From Micromonospora inaquosa (GTDB taxonomy: Bacteria > Actinomycetota > Actinomycetes > Mycobacteriales > Micromonosporaceae): DNA of 40,047 nucleotides. Below the pieces are notes generated by a model that ran no database searches, was not told where the DNA came from, and saw only the letters and a program-made list of their open reading frames with translations. The translations under genes and the position numbers were made by a program. The DNA is taken from the NCBI RefSeq assembly GCF_003857055.1, contig NZ_QGSZ01000157.1:1-40047 (forward strand), given 5' to 3'. Positions 1-11,185 of the stretch are shown one piece after another. Numbering within the stretch: position 1 is the stretch's first letter; the number at the start of each line of letters is the position of its first letter.

Positions 1-338
1 GGGGAGGGGGTGGTCGACACGGCGGCGACTCCGGGGGGTGTATTCGCGTCGGTTATGGCAAAAGTGAGGTTCACCGGCTGGCGTGGCGTCAAGCGTACGA
101 CGCTCGGCCGGGATGCGTGATGGTGCGCATGGAAGCGTTCCCAAAAACCGGTACGAACACGGATAGTCGTGATGGCTGTGCCAATTGTCACCGAACGGTC
201 CCAGATCACTCGATGTTCGCTTAACCTTCGCCCACCGATCGGCGTTGACCCCGGGATTACCGGCGGCCCCTCTCGGGGAAGAAGAAAACTGAACCTTCGT
301 TAAGTGTCAATCCCGGCGCGTGTGTTGTGGAGGCTCTG
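1..338. other. Non-coding region upstream of ppdK
   Basis: I find no convincing complete gene here. The sequence is less GC-rich than its surroundings around 130-220 and 280-310, as expected for a promoter region, but I cannot place a confident -35/-10 pair (TTGACC at 245-250 has no matching -10). On the minus strand a GTG at 20-18 preceded by a GGAG could start a divergent gene running off the left edge, but only about 20 bases are visible. Confidence 0.4.
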
Positions 339-3071
<2,733 letters not shown>

Positions 3072-3082
3072 CGCACGTCGGG

Positions 3083-3104
3083 GGCGGCCGGTCACCCGGC
3101 CGCC
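3083..3104. terminator. Hairpin between convergent ppdK and roadblock gene
   Basis: GGCGGCCGG (3083-3091) and CCGGCCGCC (3096-3104) are perfect 9-bp arms around a TCAC loop, 12 bases after the ppdK stop and 9 bases before the end of the opposite gene. There is no U-tract, which is common in high-GC actinobacteria. It could terminate both transcripts. Confidence 0.6.
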
Positions 3105-3112
3105 GCCGGCGC

Positions 3113-3613
3113 TCAGATCGGCGGACGACGCCAGGTGGGTCGGGACGAGCGGCGTAACTGGGCCGGCAGGGTCGCCATCGGGGTACGCGTGGCCAGCGGG
3201 GCGTGCGCGTCCGGTACGGAGGTCGCGCCGATGCCCGCGCCGCGAACGTCCAGGAACGAGCCCGCCCGACGGGCCACCGCCCGTGCCTCCTCGTGCAGCG
3301 CCTCCAGATCCCCAACCGCCGACACGGTGACGAGGGTCAGCAGAGCGCTGCGGCCGGCCGGGTAGGTCACCACGCAGCCGGCGGTGGTGCACACCACCGA
3401 CTCCCGGAACTCACCCCGCCCGACGGTGTCGGCCACCCGGTGACCGAGCCCGAAGCTCGCGGCGGCGAGCGCGGCGAGATGGGTGGCGTCGGTGCTGGGC
3501 AGGTCGCTGGAGATGAGCAGCCCGTCGGTGCCCGCGAGCACCGTCCCGGCGATGTCGGGTCGGCGCTGGCGTAGACCGCGTAGCTCCGTGCCCATCACCG
3601 TGTCTGCGTCCAC
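3113..3613 (-). CDS. Roadblock/LC7 domain protein
   Basis: About 166 aa. Residues 8-130 have the roadblock/LC7 pattern: the segment GTVLAGTDGLLISSDLP followed by a helix (THLAALAAASFGLGHRVAD) and a hydrophobic strand (SALLTLVTVSAVGDLEAL). In actinobacteria such proteins usually work with small MglA-like GTPases or sensor kinases in multi-gene conservons; here the gene stands alone, with no GTPase, DUF742 or kinase neighbour. The GTG start at 3613 has GAGGGG about eight bases upstream; ATG 3595 is an alternative. The C-terminus (from about 135) is Arg/Pro rich and probably disordered. The partner and role cannot be read from the sequence. Confidence 0.8.
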   Translation of the reverse strand: MDADTVMGTELRGLRQRRPDIAGTVLAGTDGLLISSDLPSTDATHLAALAAASFGLGHRVADTVGRGEFRESVVCTTAGCVVTYPAGRSALLTLVTVSAVGDLEALHEEARAVARRAGSFLDVRGAGIGATSVPDAHAPLATRTPMATLPAQLRRSSRPTWRRPPI

Positions 3614-3866
3614 GAGCGTTACCCCTCACCGGTCGGGCTCTGCGTGTCGGTCGGCTGGTCACGTTCCGCGCTGGGAAGGTTACCGGTAGCCACTTCCGAC
3701 CGCGAGCCCGTAACCCTCGGCGATCGGTTGGCAACTGGGGGCCAATCGGTGGTTGTGTGCCCTTCGTCGATGCGCCGTGGCCGGGTCGAGCAGTGGCGGC
3801 GGGCGTAATCTGGCTCCCTCGTACACGGCCGATTGGGCGCCGCGTCGAACGGGAAGAGGTGACTGC

Positions 3867-4220
3867 ATGACGAGTGTCTGGGAGAGCCTGACTGTCGACG
3901 CCCGCGATCCGGCCCGACTGGCCCGTTGGTGGGCCGAGGCGCTCGGCTATCAGGTTGTCACCGAGAAGCCCGACGAGGTGGAGATCCGTCAGTCCGCCGA
4001 CCGCCTGCCCGGCCTGGTCTTCGTGCCGGCGGTCGAGGGTAAGGAGCGCAAGAACCGGCTGCACCTCGACCTGCGCCCCGCCAACCGGGAGGCCGAGGTC
4101 GAGCGCCTGGTCGACATGGGCGCCCGACACGTCGACATCGGTCAGGGCGACGTCGAGTGGACGGTGTTGGCCGACCCGGAGGGCAACGAATTCTGCGTGC
4201 TCCATGAGCGCGAGGAGTGA
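3867..4220 (+). CDS. VOC (glyoxalase/bleomycin-resistance-like) family protein
   Basis: 117 aa, one vicinal-oxygen-chelate fold unit. It shows the usual pattern: an N-terminal strand (SLTVDARDPARLARWWAEALG), the middle RLHLDLRP, and the C-terminal VLADPEGNEFCVLHE. This is the small glyoxalase-like subgroup common in actinobacteria; substrates are generally unknown, so I do not assign a reaction. ATG 3867 is preceded by GAAGAGG. The roughly 250 bp between this gene and the divergent roadblock gene must hold both promoters; I see only a weak TAATCT at 3806-3811. Confidence 0.85.
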   Translation: MTSVWESLTVDARDPARLARWWAEALGYQVVTEKPDEVEIRQSADRLPGLVFVPAVEGKERKNRLHLDLRPANREAEVERLVDMGARHVDIGQGDVEWTVLADPEGNEFCVLHEREE

Positions 4221-4262
4221 GCCGGTCTTGCGAGCCCCGCAGTCGCGAACAGCAGCGGCCTG

Positions 4263-5498
4263 ATGCCCGGGAGGGGTGACGCGGCGGACGCTCGGTTGGT
4301 CGAGGAGCCGCCCAAGGACACCGGGCATCGCCGGTCGCCGTACGAGCGCGACCGGGCCCGGGTGCTGCACTCGGCGGCGTTTCGCCGGTTGGCGACCAAG
4401 ACCCAGGTGCACACCGCCGGCACCGACGACTTCCTGCGTACGCGGCTGACGCATTCGCTGGAGGTGGCCCAGATCGCTCGGGAGATGGGTGCCCGGCTGG
4501 GCTGCGACCCGGATGTGGTGGACGTCGCGGGGCTGGCGCACGATCTCGGGCACCCGCCGTTCGGGCACAACGGCGAGGCTGCGCTGGACCTGCTCGCCAC
4601 GCCGTGCGGCGGGTTCGAGGGCAACGCGCAGACCCTGCGGGTGTTGACCCGCCTGGAGGCGAAGGTGCTCGCCCCGGACGGTTCGTCGGCGGGGCTGAAC
4701 CTGACCCGGGCGTCGCTCGACGCGGTGGGCAAGTATCCCTGGCCGCGCCGGCCCGGGGAGCGCAAGTTCGGGGTGTACGCCGACGACGCGGCGGTCTTCG
4801 AGTGGATCCGGGCCGGCGCGCCCGGCGAGCGGCGTTGCCTGGAGGCCCAGGTGATGGACTGGGCCGACGATGTGGCGTATTCGGTGCACGACGTGGAGGA
4901 CGGCATCCACGGTGGTTACGTCACATTGCACCCGCTGCTCATCGACGCCGACGAGCGGGCCGCGCTGTGCGCCGACGTGGCCGCCGCCTACTCGGGGGAG
5001 TCCGCCTCGGACCTGACCGAGGTGCTTGTCGATCTGTTGGCCGGTCCACTGCTCGCCCCGTTCGCCCTGTACGACGGGAGCCATCGCGCGCAGGTCGCGC
5101 TGAAGGCGACGACCAGCGGGGTGACCGGGCTGTTCGTGTCCGCGGCGGTGGCTGCCACGGAGGAGCGCTTCGGTCCGGGCCCGCACCGTCGCTACGGCGC
5201 CGACCTGGTGGTGCCCCGACTGGTCCGGGCGCAGTGCGCCCTGCTCAAGGGCATCGCGCTGCGGTACGTGATGCGTCGCAGTGGCTTCCAGGGCCGCTAT
5301 GAGCGGCAGCGGGCGATGCTTGCCGAGTTGGTTGCCGCGCTGGTCCGGTACGCCCCGGAGGGCCTCGACCCGATCTTCGCCCCGCTGTGGCGGGCCGCCC
5401 CGGACGACGAGGCCAGACTGCGGGTGGTGATCGACCAGGTTGCGTCGCTCACCGACCCGGCGGCGGTGACCTGGCACACCCGTCTGGTCGGCAACTGA
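4263..5498 (+). CDS. dgt: Deoxyguanosinetriphosphate triphosphohydrolase (dGTPase-like)
   Basis: 411 aa HD-domain dNTP triphosphohydrolase, removing triphosphate from dNTPs (typically dGTP) to control pool size. Diagnostic segments are RSPYERDRARVLHSAAFRRL, the metal-binding RLTHSLEVAQIAR (His 64), GLAHDLGHPPFGHNGE (His 93, Asp 94) and DWADDVAYSVHDVEDG near residue 202, together the HD metal set. The start is uncertain: ATG 4263 has no clear Shine-Dalgarno, and GGGAGGGG lies just inside the frame. It sits 42 bp after the VOC gene and just upstream of the iron-regulated SIP gene. In many actinobacteria dgt lies near dnaG, as here (2.2 kb away). Confidence 0.92.
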   Translation: MPGRGDAADARLVEEPPKDTGHRRSPYERDRARVLHSAAFRRLATKTQVHTAGTDDFLRTRLTHSLEVAQIAREMGARLGCDPDVVDVAGLAHDLGHPPFGHNGEAALDLLATPCGGFEGNAQTLRVLTRLEAKVLAPDGSSAGLNLTRASLDAVGKYPWPRRPGERKFGVYADDAAVFEWIRAGAPGERRCLEAQVMDWADDVAYSVHDVEDGIHGGYVTLHPLLIDADERAALCADVAAAYSGESASDLTEVLVDLLAGPLLAPFALYDGSHRAQVALKATTSGVTGLFVSAAVAATEERFGPGPHRRYGADLVVPRLVRAQCALLKGIALRYVMRRSGFQGRYERQRAMLAELVAALVRYAPEGLDPIFAPLWRAAPDDEARLRVVIDQVASLTDPAAVTWHTRLVGN

Positions 5499-5519
5499 GC
5501 ACCCCCGACCGGCCGCCAG

Positions 5520-5538
5520 CCAACTTAGGCTAACCTAA
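5520..5538. promoter_or_regulatory. DtxR/IdeR-type iron box over the SIP gene promoter
   Basis: The right half CTAACCTAA is perfect and the 19-bp window matches the DtxR/IdeR consensus TTAGGTTAGGCTAACCTAA at about 15 positions by hand; the core TTAGGCTAACCTAA covers 5525-5538. It ends five bases before the SIP start codon. TAACCT (5531-5536) within it is a possible -10 element; a transcript starting about seven bases later would begin at the ATG itself, so the mRNA may be leaderless. Fe(II)-loaded IdeR bound here would block initiation. Confidence 0.85.
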
Positions 5539-5543
5539 CTGAT

Positions 5544-6392
5544 ATGACGGAACGCCCCAGGAACGTCACCTCGGCCCGGGTGCTGCGCACCGAACGGCCC
5601 ACCCCGCACCTGATCCGGCTCGTCCTCGGTGGGGACGAACTGGTTGGTCTGCCGGTGGGCGAGTTCACCGACCACTACATCAAGGTGGTGTTCCCGCAGC
5701 CGGGTGTCGCGTACCCGCAGCCGTTGGACCTCGCCGCGATCCGCCGGGACCTGCCCCGGGAGCAGTGGCCCCGGCTGCGCGCCTACACGGTGCGGCGCTG
5801 GGATCCGCTGGCCGCGGAGCTGACGGTGGACGTGGTTTACCACGGCGACGAGGGGCTGGCCGGCCCGTGGGCCGCCGCGCTGCGCACCGGCGATCCGGTG
5901 CACTTCCTCGGCCCCGGCGGCGCGTACGCCCCGAACCCGGACGCGGACTGGCACCTGCTGGTCGGTGACGAGAGTGCACTGCCGGCGATCGCCGCCGCGT
6001 GCGAGCGCCTGCCGCTGGGCGCCCCGGCCCACGTGTTCGTGGAGATCTCCGACCCGGCGGAGGAGCAGAAGCTGCTCAGCCCGGGGGCGGTCGAGCTGAC
6101 CTGGCTGCATCGCGGCGAACGCCCGGTGGGCGAGGCGCTGGTCGCTGCGGTGCGGGCGTTGGAGTTCCCGGCCGGCCAGGTGCACGCGTTCGTGCACGGC
6201 GAGGCGGCAGTCGTCCGGGAGTTGCGGCGGTTGCTGCGCGGCGAGCGGGGCGTACCTCTCGACCGGCTGTCCATTTCCGGCTACTGGCGGCGCGGCATGG
6301 ACGACGAGGGCTGGCGCTCGACGAAGGCCGCCTGGAACCAGCAGGTGGCGGCCGAGGAGGTGGCCGTCCCGGAGCCGGCCGCGGCGGCCTGA
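5544..6392 (+). CDS. Siderophore-interacting protein (FAD-dependent ferric-siderophore reductase)
   Basis: 282 aa cytosolic flavoprotein of the SIP/ViuB family, which releases iron from imported ferric siderophores by reducing it to Fe(II). Visible hallmarks are the FAD-binding segment RAYTVRRWDP near residue 78, then GDPVHFLGPGGAYAP, the SIP-type DWHLLVGDESALPAIAAACERLP, HAFVHGEA and the C-terminal ISGYWRRGMDDEGWR. ATG 5544 has no Shine-Dalgarno and follows directly on the iron box, which supports iron-repressed, possibly leaderless expression. It is a single gene with no siderophore biosynthesis or uptake genes beside it, ending 7 bp from the convergent membrane-protein gene. Confidence 0.93.
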   Translation: MTERPRNVTSARVLRTERPTPHLIRLVLGGDELVGLPVGEFTDHYIKVVFPQPGVAYPQPLDLAAIRRDLPREQWPRLRAYTVRRWDPLAAELTVDVVYHGDEGLAGPWAAALRTGDPVHFLGPGGAYAPNPDADWHLLVGDESALPAIAAACERLPLGAPAHVFVEISDPAEEQKLLSPGAVELTWLHRGERPVGEALVAAVRALEFPAGQVHAFVHGEAAVVRELRRLLRGERGVPLDRLSISGYWRRGMDDEGWRSTKAAWNQQVAAEEVAVPEPAAAA

Positions 6393-6399
6393 GCGCCGG

Positions 6400-7605
6400 T
6401 CATCCCTCGGGTGTTTTCATCTCCTGACCGGCTCGGGCGAGTCGTCGGCTGAGCAGTACGGCGTACCCGACCACCGCCAGCGAGAGCAGCGACAGCATCA
6501 GCCTCGGCTGGTGCACCGTCGTGGTGATCAGGCAGACCGAGACCACCCCGTAGGCGGCGATCGCCAACCGGGTGGCGCTCGGTCGGGTCCACAGCCAGTA
6601 CAGGGCGAGCCCGCAGACCGTCCAGATCACCATCGCGGCGCCCAGCAGCAGCCGCAACTCCAGCGGCAGCCGGTTGGCGTTGTCGTCGACCAGTCGTACC
6701 ACCTGCCCGAGCGCCCAGCCGAGCAGCAGCAGCGCACCGCCGAGTGGAATGTGCAGATAGCTGTACGCCTGCCCGCCGCGCAGCCGACTCTGGGTCAGGC
6801 GGGTCGTGACGAAGGTCGTGTAGACCCACCAGACCGCCGCCGGGATCAGGAAGGCCATCGCGGCGGTGAGGATCATGTGCGGCGGGGGGTGGTCCGGCAC
6901 CGCGAAGAGCAGGCTGGCCAGCGCGCTACCCAGCACGATGATGGTGAACTGGCCGATCCGTTCCGGCAGGTGCCGGTTGTCCACCGGCCAGCGGTTGAGC
7001 CAGCGCATCCCGACCCACGGCGTGGACAGTTCGATCACCATCGCGATCACCCAGAGGACGGGCCGCAGCTCGGTGGGCGCGGCCAGCGACAGCAACCAGA
7101 TCAACCAACCCGACCCGAAGCCGATCAGATAGACGGTCGTGACCATCCGGGCCATCGGGCTGGTGGGGCGGGCGCGCAGGTACAGCAGGAGCAGCACGCC
7201 CCGCACGATCAGGTACCCGACCGGCAGCAGCACGCTCTCCGGCACCTCGTCGACCCCGAGGGTCATCGCGCCCGCGCCGACCAACGCGACCAGCACCAGC
7301 ACCCGGTGCAGCGCGTCGTCCGGGTCGAAGCGGGTGTCGTAGTAGACCTGCCCCATCCAGGCCCACTGGACCACCACGAAGAGCCCGATCACGGCCAGCA
7401 CCGCCGTCGGCGACGGGGTCGGGTCGTCGCCCAGCCGGCCTACCACGGCTGCCAGCGCGTACACGAAGATGAGGTCGAGGAAGAGTTCCAGCCAGGTGGC
7501 GTGCCGGTGGCCGGCCTCATCGGTCTGGGGGGCCTCTCCGCGTAGCCCCAACCACCCGCCGAACCGTCGCGGCACATGTGGGCCGTCGGTTCGTAGCCTG
7601 CGCAT
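6400..7605 (-). CDS. Low temperature requirement A (LtrA) family membrane protein
   Basis: 401 aa polytopic membrane protein. The N-terminus has the LtrA signature HATWLELFLDLIFVYALA, followed by about ten to eleven hydrophobic segments (LAVIGLFVVVQWAWM, RVLVLVALVGAGAMTL, PVLWVIAMVIEL, GQFTIIVLGSALASLLF and others) and a positively charged C-terminus. LtrA was named from cold-sensitive Listeria; the molecular function is unknown. ATG 7605 has only a weak GGGGA upstream; the gene is divergent from dnaG with about 135 bp between starts. The nearby dnaG and SIP genes give no functional clue. Confidence 0.85.
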   Translation of the reverse strand: MRRLRTDGPHVPRRFGGWLGLRGEAPQTDEAGHRHATWLELFLDLIFVYALAAVVGRLGDDPTPSPTAVLAVIGLFVVVQWAWMGQVYYDTRFDPDDALHRVLVLVALVGAGAMTLGVDEVPESVLLPVGYLIVRGVLLLLYLRARPTSPMARMVTTVYLIGFGSGWLIWLLSLAAPTELRPVLWVIAMVIELSTPWVGMRWLNRWPVDNRHLPERIGQFTIIVLGSALASLLFAVPDHPPPHMILTAAMAFLIPAAVWWVYTTFVTTRLTQSRLRGGQAYSYLHIPLGGALLLLGWALGQVVRLVDDNANRLPLELRLLLGAAMVIWTVCGLALYWLWTRPSATRLAIAAYGVVSVCLITTTVHQPRLMLSLLSLAVVGYAVLLSRRLARAGQEMKTPEG

Positions 7606-7740
7606 CTGGTCATGGTCCCCGTGCGGACCCGGCTTGCGGGCCGGAACCACCCAGCCGGCAGCGGCCGCCGCCACACCGGCGTCCCCCGGCCGGTGTGTCG
7701 TCGGTCCGGCAGGGCAGGATGTACGGCGAGGGGGTGGCGA

Positions 7741-9621
7741 ATGGCTGGGCGGATCCGGGACGAGGACATCGCACTGGTCCGGGAACGCACCTCGATCGGG
7801 GATGTGATCTCCGAGACGGTCACCCTGAAGTCCGCCGGCGGCGGCAACCTCAAGGGGCTGTGCCCGTTCCACGACGAGAAGAGTCCGTCGTTCAACGTGT
7901 CTCCGGCCCGCAACGTCTGGTACTGCTTCGGCTGCGGGGCCGGCGGGGACGCGATCAAGTTCCTGATGGACGCCGACCACCTCAGCTTCGTGGAGTCCGT
8001 CGAGCGGCTGGCCGGCCGCGCCGGCATCCAACTGCGCTACATCGAGGACGACAAGGGCACCCCGCGCCCCCGCCCGCAGCAGGGTCAGCGGCAGCGCCTG
8101 GTCGCCGCGCACGCCGCCGCCGTCGAGTTCTACAGCGCGCAACTGAGCACCGCCGGCGCACGACCGGCGCGGGAGTTCCTGGCCCGACGGGGCTTCGATC
8201 GGGCCGCCGCCGAGCGCTACGGCTGTGGTTTCGCGCCGGAGGGCTGGGACCTGCTCACCAAGCACCTGCGCAAGCAGGGCTTCACCCACCAGGAGTTGGT
8301 CACCGCCGGGCTGTCCCGGGAGTCCCGCTCCGGCACCCTGATCGACCGGTTCCGTCGCCGGTTGCTCTGGCCGATCCGCGACCTCGCCGGTGACGTGATC
8401 GGCTTCGGCGCGCGCAAGCTCTTCGACGACGACGACGGCCCGAAGTACCTGAACACCCCCGAGACGCCGATCTACAAGAAGTCGCACGTGCTCTACGGCA
8501 TCGACCAGGCCAAACGGGAGATCGCCAAGCAGGGGCGGGCGGTGATCGTCGAGGGTTACACCGACGTGATGGCCTGTCACCTCGCCGGGGTGACCACGGC
8601 CGTGGCGACCTGCGGCACCGCGTTCGCCGCGGACCACATCTCGGTGCTGCGTCGGCTCCTGTTCGACAGCGACGAGGTGGCCGGCGAGATCATCTTCACC
8701 TTCGACGGTGACGCCGCCGGGCAGAAGGCCGCACTGCGCGCCTTCGAAGACGATCAGCGTTTCGTCGGGCGCACCTTCATCGCGGTCAGCCCCGACAACA
8801 TGGACCCGTGTGATCTGCGGCTGGCCAAGGGCGACCTGGCGGTGCGGGACCTGGTCGCCCGCCGCGAGCCGCTCGTCGACTTCGCGCTGCGCCACGTGAT
8901 CGGCCGCTTCGACCTGGACACCGTCGACGGCCGGGTCGAGGCGATGCGCCACGCCGCGCCGCTGGTCGCGCGACTCAAGGACCGGGAAAAGCGCCCGGAG
9001 TACGTCCGCAAGCTCGCCATGGACCTCGGCATGGAGATCGAGCCGGTGCAGCGGGCGGTGCTCGCCGCCGGCAACACCGCGCCGTCCGGCACCCGCGACG
9101 CCGCCCCCGGCGCCCGGCCCACCTCGGCCCGCCCTGAGCCGGCAGTGGACAGCCCGCAGTCGATGGTCGAACGGGAGGCGCTCAAACTCGCCCTCCAGCA
9201 GCCGGTCCTGGCCGGGCCGATGTTCGACGCGGTCGAGACCACCGAATACCGCCACCCGGTGCACGTCGCGGTGCGTACGGCCATCACGACGGCCGGTGGT
9301 GCCGTGTCGGCGACCGGCGGCGCGGTCTGGATCGAGTCGGTCCGCGACGCCTGCGACGACCTGGCGGCCGCGGCGCTGGTCGGTGAGTTGGCAGTCGAAC
9401 CACTGCGGATCGACGGCGAACCGGACCCGCGCTACGTGTCGATCACCATGGCCCGGGTGCAGTTCGGCTCGGTGACCGCTCGGATCCGGGACCTCAAGTC
9501 ACGCATCCAGCGGATCAACCCGGTCAACAACAAGGACGAGTACTTCGCCGCGTTCGGTGAGCTGCTCTCCCTGGAGCAGCACGCCCGGGCGCTGCGCGAG
9601 CAGGCTGCGGGAGGCCTCTAG
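7741..9621 (+). CDS. dnaG: DNA primase
   Basis: 626 aa primase that synthesises RNA primers for replication. The N-terminal zinc finger has C41, H44, C62, C65 (CPFHDEKSPSF ... WYCFGCG). The catalytic core carries the TOPRIM acidic motifs VIVEGYTDVMA (E271) and FTFDGDAAGQKA (D322, D324), preceded by RRRLLWPIRDLAGDVIGFGAR and KSHVLYGIDQAK. The C-terminal helicase-interaction domain runs from about residue 470 after a low-complexity linker (APGARPTSARPEPA). ATG 7741 is chosen because GAGGGGGTGG lies just upstream and MAGRIRDEDI matches the actinobacterial N-terminus; further upstream codons lack family similarity. Confidence 0.97.
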   Translation: MAGRIRDEDIALVRERTSIGDVISETVTLKSAGGGNLKGLCPFHDEKSPSFNVSPARNVWYCFGCGAGGDAIKFLMDADHLSFVESVERLAGRAGIQLRYIEDDKGTPRPRPQQGQRQRLVAAHAAAVEFYSAQLSTAGARPAREFLARRGFDRAAAERYGCGFAPEGWDLLTKHLRKQGFTHQELVTAGLSRESRSGTLIDRFRRRLLWPIRDLAGDVIGFGARKLFDDDDGPKYLNTPETPIYKKSHVLYGIDQAKREIAKQGRAVIVEGYTDVMACHLAGVTTAVATCGTAFAADHISVLRRLLFDSDEVAGEIIFTFDGDAAGQKAALRAFEDDQRFVGRTFIAVSPDNMDPCDLRLAKGDLAVRDLVARREPLVDFALRHVIGRFDLDTVDGRVEAMRHAAPLVARLKDREKRPEYVRKLAMDLGMEIEPVQRAVLAAGNTAPSGTRDAAPGARPTSARPEPAVDSPQSMVEREALKLALQQPVLAGPMFDAVETTEYRHPVHVAVRTAITTAGGAVSATGGAVWIESVRDACDDLAAAALVGELAVEPLRIDGEPDPRYVSITMARVQFGSVTARIRDLKSRIQRINPVNNKDEYFAAFGELLSLEQHARALREQAAGGL

Positions 9622-10158
9622 ATGGGACTGTTCAGCCGCAAACCGAAGCTGCCGCCGGCCGACCGGCCGCCGCTGACCGCCGACGAGCGGGTGTTGGCGT
9701 GGGCCGCCGCCGGCAACGGCGAGGGCGACGGGGTGGTGGTCGCCACCAACCTCGGGTTGTGGCTGCCCGGTCGCGGGCACCGGCTCGCCTGGCACACCAT
9801 CCTCAAGGCGGTCTGGTCCGGCCGGGAGTTGACAGTCACTCCCGCCGAGCCCGTCGCCGAGCGGGACGGCTACACGGTGGTCGTCGACGGTCCGGCCGAG
9901 ACATACCTGCTGCTCGACCCGGGAGAGCTGCCGCACCAGGTGCGGGCCCGGGTGACCCGCTCGGTCGCGTACACCGAGCACCAGCCGGTGCCCGGCGGCG
10001 CGGCGCGGGTCGCGGCCCGGCGCGTGGCCGGGGTCGACGGTCTGACCTGGACGGTCCGACTCGACCCCGGCACTCCGGCGGACGACGAGGCCCTGCTCAC
10101 CGAGACCGACCGGCTGGTCGGTGTGGCCCGCGCCGCCACCGCGCCGGCCGACGTTTGA
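9622..10158 (+). CDS. Hypothetical protein, probably co-transcribed with dnaG
   Basis: 178 aa soluble protein whose ATG directly abuts the dnaG stop codon, so the two are almost certainly translated from one message. No catalytic motif is visible. The segment ADERVLAWAAAGNGEGDGVVVATNLGLWLPG, then HRLAWHTILKAVWSGRELTV, reads like alternating strands of a PH-like/GRAM-type beta barrel, with a final helix (DEALLTETDRLVGVARAA). I recognise the general type of small protein often found after dnaG in this group but know no function for it. It ends 10 bp from the convergent TRAP gene; both stop codons lie in a TGACC/GGTCA inverted repeat (10156-10171). Confidence 0.8.
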   Translation: MGLFSRKPKLPPADRPPLTADERVLAWAAAGNGEGDGVVVATNLGLWLPGRGHRLAWHTILKAVWSGRELTVTPAEPVAERDGYTVVVDGPAETYLLLDPGELPHQVRARVTRSVAYTEHQPVPGGAARVAARRVAGVDGLTWTVRLDPGTPADDEALLTETDRLVGVARAATAPADV

Positions 10159-10168
10159 CCGGCCCGGG

Positions 10169-11185
10169 TCAGTTCGCGCCGAGGTCGTTCAGCGCCTTCT
10201 CCGCGCCGCGGTGCAGCGGCACCGGCAGGGTCCTGCGGGCCTTTTCCAGCGAGATCCCCTTGGCCGCCGGGTTGGCCTGGGCAAGGGCGTCGCGCTTGTC
10301 GAACACCGTCCGGGTGATCGCGCAGGCGACGTTGGCGTCCAGGTCCTTGCGGACCAACAGCACGTTGGGTACGACGATGGTCGGGGTGTCGGCCGCCGTC
10401 CGGTACGCGTCCCGCCCGATCGTGCCTTCCTGGTAGCCGGGGCTCAGCGCGGCCATCTTCGGCAGCAACTGCGAGAGGTCGACGAACTTCACCGAGTCGC
10501 CGGCGGTGGTGAACAGGTCGGTGAGACCTCCGGTGGGCAGGCCACCGGACCAGAAGAAGCCGTCGACGCTGCCGTCCTTGATCCCCTCGACCGTCTTGGT
10601 CAGGTCCAGTCGCTGCGCTCGGATGTCCTTGGCCGGGTCGAGGCCGGCGGCCTCCAACAGCCGGTTGGCGATCACCTCGGTGCCGGACTTGGGCGAGCCG
10701 GTGGAGATCCGCTTACCCCGCATGTCGGCCACCGAGGTGATGCCGGAGTCGTTGCGGACCACCACCTGGGTGTAGTTGTCGTAGATGCGGGCCAACGCCT
10801 GCACCGGCTGCGGCGCGGTGAAGCTGCCCTTGCCCTCCACCGCGTTGACCGCTGTGTCGAACAGCGAGAACGCCACGTCGTACTGGCCACCGACCAGTTG
10901 CTCGACGTTCTGCACCGACGCGCCGGTCTCGGCGGCGGTGCCGCTGAGTTTGCCGCCGGTCGCCCCGGACAACTGCCCGGCCAGGGCGTTGCCGACCACG
11001 TAGTAGACGCCGGTCGCGTTGCCGGTGGCGATGCCGACGCGGGTTTCCTTGGTCACCTCGCAGGTGACCTCACTGGCCGCGTCGTCAGTGGCGGCGCCGC
11101 CCTGCTGACCTCCGCAACCAGCGGCGCCGACCGCGAGGGCGAGCACGCCCAGGCCCGCGGCGAGCCGTACGTCGATTCGTCTCAC
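10169..11185 (-). CDS. TAXI-family TRAP transporter solute-binding lipoprotein
   Basis: 338 aa extracytoplasmic binding protein of the TAXI type (TRAP-associated, distinct from DctP). It has a lipoprotein signal (LALAVGAAGC lipobox near residue 24) and the family segments GIATGNATGVYYVVGNALAGQL, DVAFSLFDTAVNAV, KRISTGSPKSGTEVIANRLLEAAG and DGFFWSGGLPTGGLTDL. TAXI proteins bind small organic acids such as glutamate; the ligand here is unknown. GTG 11185 has GGAGG seven bases upstream and overlaps the permease stop by 4 nt (GTGA), which implies translational coupling to the upstream gene. Confidence 0.93.
   Translation of the reverse strand: MRRIDVRLAAGLGVLALAVGAAGCGGQQGGAATDDAASEVTCEVTKETRVGIATGNATGVYYVVGNALAGQLSGATGGKLSGTAAETGASVQNVEQLVGGQYDVAFSLFDTAVNAVEGKGSFTAPQPVQALARIYDNYTQVVVRNDSGITSVADMRGKRISTGSPKSGTEVIANRLLEAAGLDPAKDIRAQRLDLTKTVEGIKDGSVDGFFWSGGLPTGGLTDLFTTAGDSVKFVDLSQLLPKMAALSPGYQEGTIGRDAYRTAADTPTIVVPNVLLVRKDLDANVACAITRTVFDKRDALAQANPAAKGISLEKARRTLPVPLHRGAEKALNDLGAN

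Noticed and set aside
1..20. Divergent gene start at the left edge (GTG at 20-18, minus strand)
   Set aside because: Only seven codons fall inside the window, too few to support a gene call.
3614..3866. tRNA gene in the gap between the roadblock and VOC genes
   Set aside because: No cloverleaf or GGTTCGAATCC-type T-arm is visible on either strand.
7606..9264. Extension of the LtrA-like gene upstream through dnaG (a 954-codon frame)
   Set aside because: The extra residues overlap dnaG in antisense and carry no family similarity; LtrA homology begins just after ATG 7605.
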